Below are positions 1 through 6,507 of a DNA stretch of 11,701 bases, piece by piece (position 1 is the stretch's first letter; each line of letters begins with the position of its first letter). The notes beneath the pieces are model-generated. The model saw nothing but the letters and a program-made list of their open reading frames with translations. It was not told where the DNA came from and did not search any database. The position numbers and the translations under genes are program-made. The stretch comes from RGIG7450 sp045648785 (GTDB lineage: Bacteria; Bacillota; Clostridia; RUG12999), in NCBI GenBank assembly GCA_045648785.1, contig JAZROP010000022.1, positions 1-11,701 of the forward strand, written 5' to 3'.

Positions 1-564
1 GGCGAAATTCTTTTCACTGATTACGGACTTTCCGGGCCGCCAATCCTGCAGCTTTCGGGCGAAGCTGCAAAGTCCCTGAGTCACAACAAAAAGACTGTCA
101 TTTCCCTTGACCTGATGCCCGAAAAAAGTGCCGACGAGATAAAAAATACCATTAAATTCCTTATAAGATCCAACCCGGATATGCCTCTTGAATTTTTCTT
201 CTCAGGCATGCTTAATAAGCAAATAGGAAAAATAATTGTCAAGGCAGCCGGACTCGGCAAGCTCAGCCGCAGGGCAGACAGCTTAAGTGCTGAGGAAATC
301 ACTGATGTTTCAGCCCTTATAAAATGCTGGGATTTTGAAATTTCAGGGCATACAGGTTGGCGGGACGCTCAGGTGACCGCAGGCGGAATAAAAACCTCGG
401 AGTTTTTCCCTTCTACTATGGAATCCCGTTTTGTTCCGGGACTTTATGCTGCCGGCGAAATTCTTGATATTTACGGTGATTGTGGTGGATTTAACCTACA
501 ATGGGCATGGAGTAGCGGATACCTAGCCGGAAAAAGCGCTGCAGAAAGGCTGAATAATGAATAA
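1..564 (+). CDS. BaiN/HI0933-family FAD-dependent oxidoreductase, C-terminal part (5' end outside window)
   Basis: The open frame enters at base 1 and runs 187 codons to a TAA. The first ATG in this frame (115) is internal, because the codons before it encode conserved family sequence (GEILFTDYGLSGPPILQLS, fragment residues 1-19). Further family motifs are TAGGI (about 126-130), GLYAAGEILD (about 147-156) and GDCGGFNLQWAWSSG (about 159-173), the C-terminal FAD-binding segment of the HI0933/YhiN/BaiN flavoproteins, often annotated as aminoacetone oxidase family. The Rossmann N-terminus, about half of a roughly 400-residue protein, lies upstream of the window. These are cytoplasmic FAD/NAD(P)-linked enzymes of mostly unknown physiological substrate; BaiN itself has been linked to bile acid dehydroxylation, but that should not be assumed here. 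The last 8 nt overlap the next flavoprotein gene, so the two are probably co-translated. Confidence 0.9.
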   Translation, partial: GEILFTDYGLSGPPILQLSGEAAKSLSHNKKTVISLDLMPEKSADEIKNTIKFLIRSNPDMPLEFFFSGMLNKQIGKIIVKAAGLGKLSRRADSLSAEEITDVSALIKCWDFEISGHTGWRDAQVTAGGIKTSEFFPSTMESRFVPGLYAAGEILDIYGDCGGFNLQWAWSSGYLAGKSAAERLNNE

Positions 565-2086
565 AATAACAGATATCAGCAATATTAAACTACCCGCAGA
601 CCACTCTATTGAGGACCTCTCTGCAAAAATAGAAAAAGTTTGCGGCACAAAGCCGGACGGCTATTTAATAACAAAAAAATCGGTTGATGCACGAAAGAAA
701 AGCGATGTTCTGGTGGTTTACAGCGCACAGGCATACTGGGGCGATAAGCCCTCTATCCAAAGGCTTGATGTTCCGAAAGCCAAAGCAGATAGCCGCCCGA
801 TTGTAGTAGGCAGCGGCCCTGCCGGTCTTTTTGCAGCATATATACTTGCCAAAGCCGGACTTTGTCCAATTGTTTTAGAGCGTGGAAAATGCGTTCACGA
901 TCGCAAAGCTGACATAGATTCATTTTTTAAAACCGGCAAGCTTAACCCCGATTCAAATGTGCAGTTTGGCGAGGGTGGTGCGGGAACTTTTTCAGACGGT
1001 AAACTAAACAGCGGTATTTCAAGTCCACTTTGCCGTGAGGTTATGGAAATATTCTGCGAGTGCGGAGCTCCGGAAGAAATAAAATATCTTGCAAAACCTC
1101 ATATTGGAACTGATTTGCTTATCGGCGTTATAGAAAACTTGCGCAAGCAGATTATTCAGATGGGCGGCGAGGTTGTTTTTGGAGCTACTGTAACAGATAT
1201 TATGACAGAAAATGGCAAAATTACAGGTGTTACCGCAGATAAATACTATCCTGCCCACACCGTGATTTTCGCAATAGGTCACAGTGCACGAGATACATTT
1301 AAAATGCTTTATGAAAAGGGCGTGCAGATGCAACAGAAAGCTTTCTCCGCAGGTGTACGGATTGAACATCCACAAGAAATGATAAATCATTCGCAATATG
1401 GGGAGTTTTCTTCTTTTTTACCCCCTGCTGACTATAAATTGGCAGTAAAAGGTAAATTGGGCAGAGGGGCATACACATTCTGTATGTGTCCGGGCGGGTA
1501 TGTTGTTGCAGCAGCCTCCGAGGAGGGCGGTGTCGTTACAAACGGAATGAGTAACTTTGCGCGCGACGGCAAAAATGCCAACAGCGCCCTGCTTGTGAAT
1601 GTAGGACCTTCCGATTTCGAAAGTGACCATCCTCTTGCGGGAATAGATTTTCAGCGTCGGCTTGAACGGGCAGCTTTTGAGGCAGGCGGAGGCGACTACA
1701 AGGCTCCCTCTCAGCTATTTGGTGATTTTATTAAAAACCAGAAATCCGCTGCCTTTGGTGAGGTTTTTCCTACCTATCAGCCAGGGATAACGCTTACCAA
1801 TTTGAAAAACATTCTTCCTGACTTTATTTCCTCCTCACTTCAGGAGGCAATAGTGGAAATGGCCAGAAAAATAAAAGGTTTTGACCGTGCTGATGCTATT
1901 ATGACAGGCATCGAGTCCCGAAGCTCATCCCCCGTACGCATTTTTCGCGACCAAAATATGATGAGCAATATCCGGGGACTTTACCCCTCGGGCGAGGGCG
2001 CCGGCTATGCAGGCGGTATAACCTCCGCTGCAGTTGACGGAATAAAAACTGCGCTTGCAATTATAGAAAAATGTAACAAAAATTAA
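557..2086 (+). CDS. COG2509-type NAD(P)/FAD-dependent dehydrogenase
   Basis: A 509-residue cytoplasmic flavoprotein. Residues 1-80 form a small N-terminal domain. The dinucleotide-binding Rossmann motif follows (VVGSGPAG, 83-90) with an acidic residue at the end of the second strand (E108). The block GEGGAGTFSDGKL (138-150) is characteristic of COG2509, the 'uncharacterised FAD-dependent dehydrogenase' family. The C-terminal FAD segment is GLYPSGEGAGYAGG (474-487), followed by a final helix. The length is normal for the family and the frame is intact. The start at 557 is supported by AAAGG at 545-549 and by the 8-nt overlap with the preceding flavoprotein gene, which suggests translational coupling. 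The substrate is unknown. No clear terminator follows; the next gene has its own promoter. Confidence 0.88.
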   Translation: MNKITDISNIKLPADHSIEDLSAKIEKVCGTKPDGYLITKKSVDARKKSDVLVVYSAQAYWGDKPSIQRLDVPKAKADSRPIVVGSGPAGLFAAYILAKAGLCPIVLERGKCVHDRKADIDSFFKTGKLNPDSNVQFGEGGAGTFSDGKLNSGISSPLCREVMEIFCECGAPEEIKYLAKPHIGTDLLIGVIENLRKQIIQMGGEVVFGATVTDIMTENGKITGVTADKYYPAHTVIFAIGHSARDTFKMLYEKGVQMQQKAFSAGVRIEHPQEMINHSQYGEFSSFLPPADYKLAVKGKLGRGAYTFCMCPGGYVVAAASEEGGVVTNGMSNFARDGKNANSALLVNVGPSDFESDHPLAGIDFQRRLERAAFEAGGGDYKAPSQLFGDFIKNQKSAAFGEVFPTYQPGITLTNLKNILPDFISSSLQEAIVEMARKIKGFDRADAIMTGIESRSSSPVRIFRDQNMMSNIRGLYPSGEGAGYAGGITSAAVDGIKTALAIIEKCNKN

Positions 2087-2132
2087 TGTGTTTTTTTGGT
2101 TAAAACCAACAATAAAATATACTCCCTTTTTA

Positions 2133-2161
2133 TTGACTTTAAAGCTCTAAAATGATATACT
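2133..2161 (+). promoter_or_regulatory. Sigma-A promoter with extended -10 for the solute-binding lipoprotein
   Basis: The -35 is TTGACT (2133-2138), then a 17-nt spacer, then TATACT (2156-2161) preceded by TG at 2153-2154, giving an extended -10. Transcription should begin near 2168. The ATG at 2152, which would otherwise lengthen the downstream frame by 14 codons, lies inside this promoter and so cannot be the start. Confidence 0.85.
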
Positions 2162-2175
2162 TTACTTATAAAACT

Positions 2176-2183
2176 AAAGGAGG
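2176..2183 (+). promoter_or_regulatory. Ribosome binding site that fixes the start of the lipoprotein
   Basis: AAAGGAGG, a near-perfect Shine-Dalgarno sequence, ends 10 nt before the ATG at 2194. It decides for 2194 over the in-frame ATG at 2152. The signal peptide also begins properly (MKKN...) at 2194. Confidence 0.9.
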
Positions 2184-2193
2184 CTTTTTTCTT

Positions 2194-3675
2194 ATGAAAA
2201 AGAATTTGAAAAGAATTTTTGCGGCTATTCTTGCTGCGGCTCTTGTTCTTTCAGTAACAGGCTGCGGCAGCAAAGATGCCGGTCTTGACGCTGATGGCAA
2301 CTATGAAGTTGCATGGTACAACTCTCATAATCCCTTCCCGGATGATGCGCTGGTAATGGAAGAGCTCAACAAATACACCAAAGAAAAAATCGGTGTTACT
2401 GTTAAATATACTCCGTTTGCAGGGGCTGAGTATGCTGAAAAAATGAATCTTCTTTTTGCTTCTGGCGAAAAAATTGACCTGTGCTTTGCATCCACAGGTA
2501 CAAAATTTGAATCCAATGCCCGTCAGTTTGCTTACATGGATATCGGTGATCTCCTTGCAACTACAGGTAAACCCATTAAGGATTTAATTCCCGACTATGC
2601 TCTTGAAGCATTTAAGGTTGGCGGCATTCAGTATGCAGTTCCCGTACTTAAAGACTGGGCTTTCCATCCCTGTATTCAGGTACAGCAGGGTAAACTTGCA
2701 GCAGCAGGTATTTCTGTTGAAGAATATCAGGCTCCCACATCTCTTGCTGAATTCACTCCTATTATTGAAAAATACAGAAAGTCATTCCCCGACCACTATG
2801 GTATTCTCATGAGAAGTAACCACAACCTCATGAAATTCCTCCCACAGGAAACCATTCAGGGTTCTGTTATTGCAGGTTTTAAGTTTGACAACTATGACAA
2901 AGTTATCAATGTATTTGAAACAGAAGAATTCAAAGAACTTGCAAAAGTTGTAAGACAGTGGTATCAGGCTGGTTATATCAAAAATGACGCTGCTACATCT
3001 ACAAGCGACTCGGATATTCATAAGATTAATAACTACTTCGCAACACACGGCGAATGGCTTCCCTACGCTGGTTGCACAACTGCTGATGACAGTCCGAAAA
3101 AAACCGTTTACGCTCTCAACCTTTGTGAAACTTTCCTCTCCACAACACAGATTACACCTGCAGGTCATGCAATCGGTGCAACAAGTATTAACCCTGAAAA
3201 AGCAATGGAATTTTTAAATCTTCTCTATACAGATGAGTATGTAAGAAACCTTACTTGCTATGGTATTGAAGGTAAACACTGGGTAGCTGACGGCGAAGAC
3301 CACTATGCACTTCCCGAAGGCTATGAGAAAAAGGCTGATACAGGTTATGAAGGCGGAGCTTGGAATGTTGGTAACAGATTCATTCTTAAGGTTGCTCCCA
3401 AAACTCCTGCTGATATCTGGGAAAAATATCAGGAATTCAACGAAATTGCAAAAAAATCCGAAGCTCTTGGCTTCTCATTTGATCCACAGCCCGTTTCAGG
3501 TCAGATTGCTGCAATCAACAATGCTTACCAGGAATATTTTGGTTCTATTATTGTAGGTGCAGTTGATCCTGAAGTTAAAATTCCCGAGTTCCTTAACAAA
3601 ATCAAAACTATTGGTGCAGACCAAGTTATTGCTGAAGCACAGAGACAGTATGACGAATGGAGAAAAAATAAATAA
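2194..3675 (+). CDS. ABC transporter substrate-binding lipoprotein (family 1 type, DUF3502-like C-terminus)
   Basis: A 493-residue exported lipoprotein. The signal peptide is MKKNLKR plus a hydrophobic core (8-20) and a lipobox V21-T22-G23-C24, so the mature protein should be lipid-anchored at Cys24 on the outer face of the membrane. The mature part resembles LipO/YtcQ-type sugar-binding proteins: an EVAWYNSH strand near the mature N-terminus, a DLCFASTG segment, and a C-terminal region of about 130 residues (YEGGAWNVGNRF through the end, including GAVDPEVKIPEFLNK and VIAEAQRQYDEW) typical of DUF3502. By family it would capture an oligosaccharide or complex-carbohydrate fragment for an ABC importer; the ligand cannot be read from sequence. 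It stands alone between its own promoter and terminator, with no permease or ATPase gene in the window. The strong promoter and ribosome site suggest high expression. Confidence 0.88.
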   Translation: MKKNLKRIFAAILAAALVLSVTGCGSKDAGLDADGNYEVAWYNSHNPFPDDALVMEELNKYTKEKIGVTVKYTPFAGAEYAEKMNLLFASGEKIDLCFASTGTKFESNARQFAYMDIGDLLATTGKPIKDLIPDYALEAFKVGGIQYAVPVLKDWAFHPCIQVQQGKLAAAGISVEEYQAPTSLAEFTPIIEKYRKSFPDHYGILMRSNHNLMKFLPQETIQGSVIAGFKFDNYDKVINVFETEEFKELAKVVRQWYQAGYIKNDAATSTSDSDIHKINNYFATHGEWLPYAGCTTADDSPKKTVYALNLCETFLSTTQITPAGHAIGATSINPEKAMEFLNLLYTDEYVRNLTCYGIEGKHWVADGEDHYALPEGYEKKADTGYEGGAWNVGNRFILKVAPKTPADIWEKYQEFNEIAKKSEALGFSFDPQPVSGQIAAINNAYQEYFGSIIVGAVDPEVKIPEFLNKIKTIGADQVIAEAQRQYDEWRKNK

Positions 3676-3691
3676 TTTTTCTACATAATTT

Positions 3692-3723
3692 AAAGGAGAT
3701 GGTTACTCACCATCTCCTTTTTT
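3692..3723 (+). terminator. Intrinsic terminator after the lipoprotein gene
   Basis: A 12-bp perfect stem (AAAGGAGATGGT / ACCATCTCCTTT) closes a 5-nt loop (3704-3708). A T6 run at 3718-3723 overlaps the 3' arm. It begins 16 nt after the stop codon. Confidence 0.93.
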
Positions 3724-3793
3724 ATGACCTATTATTATATTATTCCGAAAGAACTTTCTAATTATCATTAGATAACCTTTTATTTATACCAAC

Positions 3794-3837
3794 TAAAAAA
3801 CAACCAACAGATTGAGTCTTGCAACTGTTGGTTGTTT
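3794..3837 (-). terminator. Intrinsic terminator of the fumarase-beta/SDR operon
   Basis: Read on the minus strand, a 13-bp stem (arms at 3825-3837 and 3798-3810, AAACAACCAACAG / CTGTTGGTTGTTT) encloses a 14-nt loop and is followed by TTTTTTAG (run at 3795-3800). It starts 3 nt after the SDR stop codon. Confidence 0.9.
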
Positions 3838-3840
3838 ATA

Positions 3841-4593
3841 TTATTTTTTCGGTTTTTTCGCAAGCTGAAGCCTGGCCATTATTTTCGCACAAAGGGGTTC
3901 GGGAATAAATCTTACCAGAATACGGGCAAGTTTAAATAAAATTCCGGGAATTATCAGGCGTTTACCCTTAAACATTCCCTTAACTGCAAGTTTCGCCACT
4001 TTATCTGCTCTCATGCCAAGCGGACCAAAGCTTACACCTGCCACATCATTAAATTCGGTGACTACCGGACCGGGACACAAGCAGCTTACCTTTACTGCCG
4101 AGCGGCTTCGCTTAAGCTCGTGATGAATCGCCGTTGTCAGTCTCATTGCATATGCTTTTGAAGCATAGTATGAGGAAAAAAGCGGACCCGGCAAAAATCC
4201 GGCAATTGATGCAACATTCAGTATGTAGCCCTTGTTAATCTTTTTAAAATCTTTAAGATAGAGCTTTGTGAGAATGTGAAGTGCGGTTACATTGAGGGAA
4301 ATAAGTTCCTCTTCACGCTCCAGGCGTGTTTTGTCAAACTCTCCGAAAATACCAAAACCGGCATTATTAATAAGAATATCAATGTCGGAAATTTTTTTAT
4401 ACAGCTCTTTTGCCGCCTGTGGCTCTGACAGGTCACACACTACTATTTCTGAGTTTGTTTTTAGACTGTCTGCAAGCTCTCTGAGTTTGTCCTCCCGTCT
4501 TGCAACAAGTACAGTTTCAATGCCCATATCGCTGAGCAGGATAGCTATTTCCCTGCCGATACCCGAGCTTGCGCCTGTAATTAAAGCTTTCAT
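3841..4593 (-). CDS. Short-chain dehydrogenase/reductase (classical SDR)
   Basis: A 250-residue NAD(P)-dependent oxidoreductase with all classical SDR signatures. These are the cofactor-binding motif TGASSGIG (6-13), NNAG (76-79), catalytic Asn101, Ser129 in NVASIAG, and the Y142-x3-K146 pair in SYYASK. The CPGPVVTEF segment (173-181) precedes the substrate loop. The 'ARR' after the second beta strand (31-33) places basic residues where NADP(H) is preferred, which is an inference. The C-terminal tail is basic and hydrophobic (about 210-250) and could contact the membrane. The general architecture resembles YqjQ/DltE-type reductases; the substrate is unknown. It starts 3 nt after the stop of the fumarase-beta gene, with AAGGAA (4604-4609) as a modest ribosome site, so the pair is an operon. 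Confidence 0.92.
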   Translation of the reverse strand: MKALITGASSGIGREIAILLSDMGIETVLVARREDKLRELADSLKTNSEIVVCDLSEPQAAKELYKKISDIDILINNAGFGIFGEFDKTRLEREEELISLNVTALHILTKLYLKDFKKINKGYILNVASIAGFLPGPLFSSYYASKAYAMRLTTAIHHELKRSRSAVKVSCLCPGPVVTEFNDVAGVSFGPLGMRADKVAKLAVKGMFKGKRLIIPGILFKLARILVRFIPEPLCAKIMARLQLAKKPKK

Positions 4594-4596
4594 GTT

Positions 4597-5127
4597 TTAA
4601 AATTTCCTTGTTTTATAAAGATTTCCACCGTGAGCGTCGGCGATTACAACTGCCGGAAAATCCTTGACCGTCAGCTTTTTAACCGATTCACTGAGCAGTT
4701 CGGGATATGCAATTTCCTCTACAGCCGTTACACAGCTTGCAAGAAGTGCACCACATCCACCTACGGCACCAAAATAAACACAGCCTTCCTCCTGCATAGC
4801 ATTGTAAACCTCTTCGGTTCTTTCTCCCTTACCCATCATACCGGTAAGTCCCAAGCGGATAAGAGTTGGGGCATATGCATCCATTCGACCACTGGTTGTA
4901 GGTCCACAGGATCCTATAACCTCACCCGGCTTTGCGGGACAGGGACCAACATAATAAATTATCTGTCCTTTAACATCAAACGGAAGCTCTTCCCCTCTTT
5001 TTAATGTTTCTATCATCAGCTTATGTGCTGCATCTCTTGCAGTATATATTGTTCCTGATATTTTAACACTATCCCCTGCTTTGAGTGACAGTGCCATTTC
5101 TTTTGTCAATGGTGTAGTGATATTCAT
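4597..5127 (-). CDS. Class I fumarate hydratase-type hydro-lyase, beta (C-terminal) subunit
   Basis: A 176-residue protein matching the separate beta subunit of the iron-sulfur fumarase/tartrate dehydratase family. Visible motifs are TARDAAHK (29-36), YYVGPCPAKPGEVIGSCG (58-75) running into PTTSGRMD (76-83), the loop GKGERTEE (99-106), and the C-terminal VIADAHGGNLYK (161-172). In two-subunit enzymes the alpha chain holds the 4Fe-4S cluster and the beta chain supplies substrate-binding residues, so beta alone should not be active. Usually alpha is encoded directly upstream; here the gene has its own promoter and a divergent gene upstream, and no alpha gene appears in the window. Fumarate/malate interconversion is the likely reaction, but tartrate or another hydroxy-acid is possible. 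The start is supported by AAGGAGGAG (5133-5141), 5 nt before the ATG. Confidence 0.9.
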   Translation of the reverse strand: MNITTPLTKEMALSLKAGDSVKISGTIYTARDAAHKLMIETLKRGEELPFDVKGQIIYYVGPCPAKPGEVIGSCGPTTSGRMDAYAPTLIRLGLTGMMGKGERTEEVYNAMQEEGCVYFGAVGGCGALLASCVTAVEEIAYPELLSESVKKLTVKDFPAVVIADAHGGNLYKTRKF

Positions 5128-5149
5128 AAAAACTCCTCCTTATATATAA

Positions 5150-5178
5150 AGTATAGCACTATATGTTTGCATTTTCAA
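5150..5178 (-). promoter_or_regulatory. Promoter of the fumarase-beta/SDR operon
   Basis: On the minus strand, TTGAAA (5173-5178) is followed by a 17-nt spacer and TATACT (5150-5155). TG stands one base upstream of the hexamer, giving the extended -10 TGCTATACT. The transcript would start near 5143, leaving a leader of about 16 nt that is essentially only the ribosome site. Confidence 0.83.
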
Positions 5179-5195
5179 CAATTATATGTTAAAAT
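5167..5195 (+). promoter_or_regulatory. Promoter of the YpsA-like gene, back to back with the fumarase promoter
   Basis: A weak -35 (TTGCAT, 5167-5172), a 17-nt spacer, and TAAAAT (5190-5195) preceded by TG at 5187-5188 give an extended -10. The predicted start near 5202 leaves only about 8 nt before the ATG, with GGTGA (5202-5206) as the sole ribosome-site candidate. The message may be nearly leaderless. Confidence 0.6.
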
Positions 5196-5210
5196 GTTTA
5201 TGGTGATTAA

Positions 5211-5699
5211 ATGAAAACTGTTTGCTTTACCGGTCGTCGTCCGCAAAAGCTCCCCTGGGGATATGACGAAAAGGACGAACGGTGTATAAAATTAAAAACC
5301 AAATTGCGTGAACATATCGCCACCGCCATTTCCGAAGGGGCAACTCATTTTATCAGCGGAATGGCTCTCGGTGTGGATATGTGGGCTGCCGAAATTATAA
5401 TCGAACTGAAAAAATCCTTACCCGGGCTGACTCTGGAAGCGGCTTTGCCTCATAGAAAGCAGTCTGCCGGCTGGACCTCCCACCACCGTTCAAGATATGA
5501 CACAATTTTAAAACATTGCGATAAGATAACCTGCGTCAGCGAGAATTATTCACACTACTGTATGATGAAACGAAATCAGTATATGGTGGACTTAAGCGAC
5601 CTCGTGATTGCCGTAACAGACGATTTTTCGGGCGGAAGCGGAAAAACTGTACTTTACGCAAAGTCAAAACATGTTCCTGTCCGGATTATCAATATATAA
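5211..5699 (+). CDS. YpsA/DUF1273-type SLOG-fold protein
   Basis: A 162-residue cytoplasmic protein of the YpsA/DUF1273 (COG4474) branch of the SLOG (Rossmann-like) superfamily. Family motifs are TGRRP (7-11), GMALGVDMWAAE (50-61), RNQYMVD (121-127) and a glycine-rich turn SGGSGKTVLYAK (140-151). SLOG proteins are thought to bind nucleotide-like ligands. Bacillus YpsA has been connected with cell division and GpsB, but the biochemical role is unsettled and this protein may be only a distant relative. An in-frame TAA directly before the ATG fixes the start. The gene diverges from the fumarase-beta operon and converges on yycI, overlapping its end by 11 nt. No terminator is seen between them. 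Confidence 0.85.
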   Translation: MKTVCFTGRRPQKLPWGYDEKDERCIKLKTKLREHIATAISEGATHFISGMALGVDMWAAEIIIELKKSLPGLTLEAALPHRKQSAGWTSHHRSRYDTILKHCDKITCVSENYSHYCMMKRNQYMVDLSDLVIAVTDDFSGGSGKTVLYAKSKHVPVRIINI

Positions 5700-6507
5700 T
5701 ATCCCCATTTTTAAAGGCATAAAGGAAGTTCCCCGAAAGTGCATCATACATATAATATGCGCCTGTATTGGTGTTTATCTTATATGCCGGTGAGGCAGAC
5801 ACCAGTTTATGTGAAGTGTCCCGGTAAGCTGTACCTGTCGAATATCCTGTTTCAATTGAGGTTATTTTAACCTTACTTTCCCTTAAAGGATTGTTTATAA
5901 AATCTATCAGCACGCCTGTTACATCAAGAAGTGTACCGGGCGTGTTTATTATTATCCCCTTCTCCCTGTTCGAAAAAATCCAGTAGCCGCTGATAGAAAC
6001 CGCAGAATCTGTCTGCGCTGCGTAAATTTCCGATTCAAATAGCTTTTTACCGTCTATTGTCTGCCATGACCGTATGGAGGACTCTCCCTCCTCATAAAAG
6101 TTTTCACGAACATCTATTCCCATATCAATAAGTTCATGGGCAACGGTTTTTGCAGCAGATATATTTTCATAACTGAATCCTTTTTCCTGAAGAACAAGGG
6201 TTTTTGTATCGTTTTTATATACGGTTTTATCTACTGTATGCGCCTCGCCAATAAGCAGGGTGGCTAAAGCATCCCTGTCAGGCCATATGTTGTAAAGTTC
6301 AACAACGCCCATACTTTCTCTGCGTGCGGGAATGATTTCTGGCGAAATTTCTATTCCCCTCTGCTGGAGAACCTGAGCTGTATTACGGATGGTTTCCTGC
6401 GGAATTCGGCTTAATGCCACAGACGGAATGATTATTGATGCCAGTAGCATAATATCTACTGCCAGAAACAGAAAAATAAGGATGGTTTTTACTCTCGGCC
6501 AGTTCAC
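5689..6507 (-). CDS. yycI: YycI, membrane-anchored regulator of WalK
   Basis: A 272-residue protein with a short cytoplasmic start (MNWPRVKT), one membrane segment (about 8-29) and a long extracytoplasmic domain. This is the topology and N-terminal sequence type of YycI, and the C-terminus ends in the AYYMYDALSGNFLYAF-type strands expected of the family. In Bacillus, YycI and YycH form a complex that restrains WalK through membrane helices; in Staphylococcus they activate it. The start codon is GTG, overlapping the yycH stop by 4 nt (GTGA), with an AGGGGGC-like site at 6514-6520. It is the last gene of the wal operon here, and its 3' end overlaps the convergent YpsA-like gene. No walJ gene follows. 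Confidence 0.88.
   Translation of the reverse strand: MNWPRVKTILIFLFLAVDIMLLASIIIPSVALSRIPQETIRNTAQVLQQRGIEISPEIIPARRESMGVVELYNIWPDRDALATLLIGEAHTVDKTVYKNDTKTLVLQEKGFSYENISAAKTVAHELIDMGIDVRENFYEEGESSIRSWQTIDGKKLFESEIYAAQTDSAVSISGYWIFSNREKGIIINTPGTLLDVTGVLIDFINNPLRESKVKITSIETGYSTGTAYRDTSHKLVSASPAYKINTNTGAYYMYDALSGNFLYAFKNGDIIY

Noticed and set aside
1019..1396. Minus-strand open frame of 125 codons inside the COG2509 gene.
   Set aside because: It lies wholly antisense to a conserved flavoprotein, has Cys- and Phe-rich low-quality composition, and shows no family motif.
2096..2125. Terminator after the COG2509 gene.
   Set aside because: The dyad is short and AT-rich, with no T-run after it on the plus strand; the T-run precedes it.
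2152..2193. Possible 14-codon longer start of the lipoprotein at the ATG at 2152.
   Set aside because: This ATG lies within the extended -10 promoter and has no ribosome site. The longer form would put a hydrophilic stretch before the signal peptide. The ATG at 2194 has AAAGGAGG 10 nt upstream.
2782..3168. Minus-strand open frame of 128 codons inside the lipoprotein gene.
   Set aside because: It is antisense to a clearly coding region, without a promoter, ribosome site or recognisable motif.
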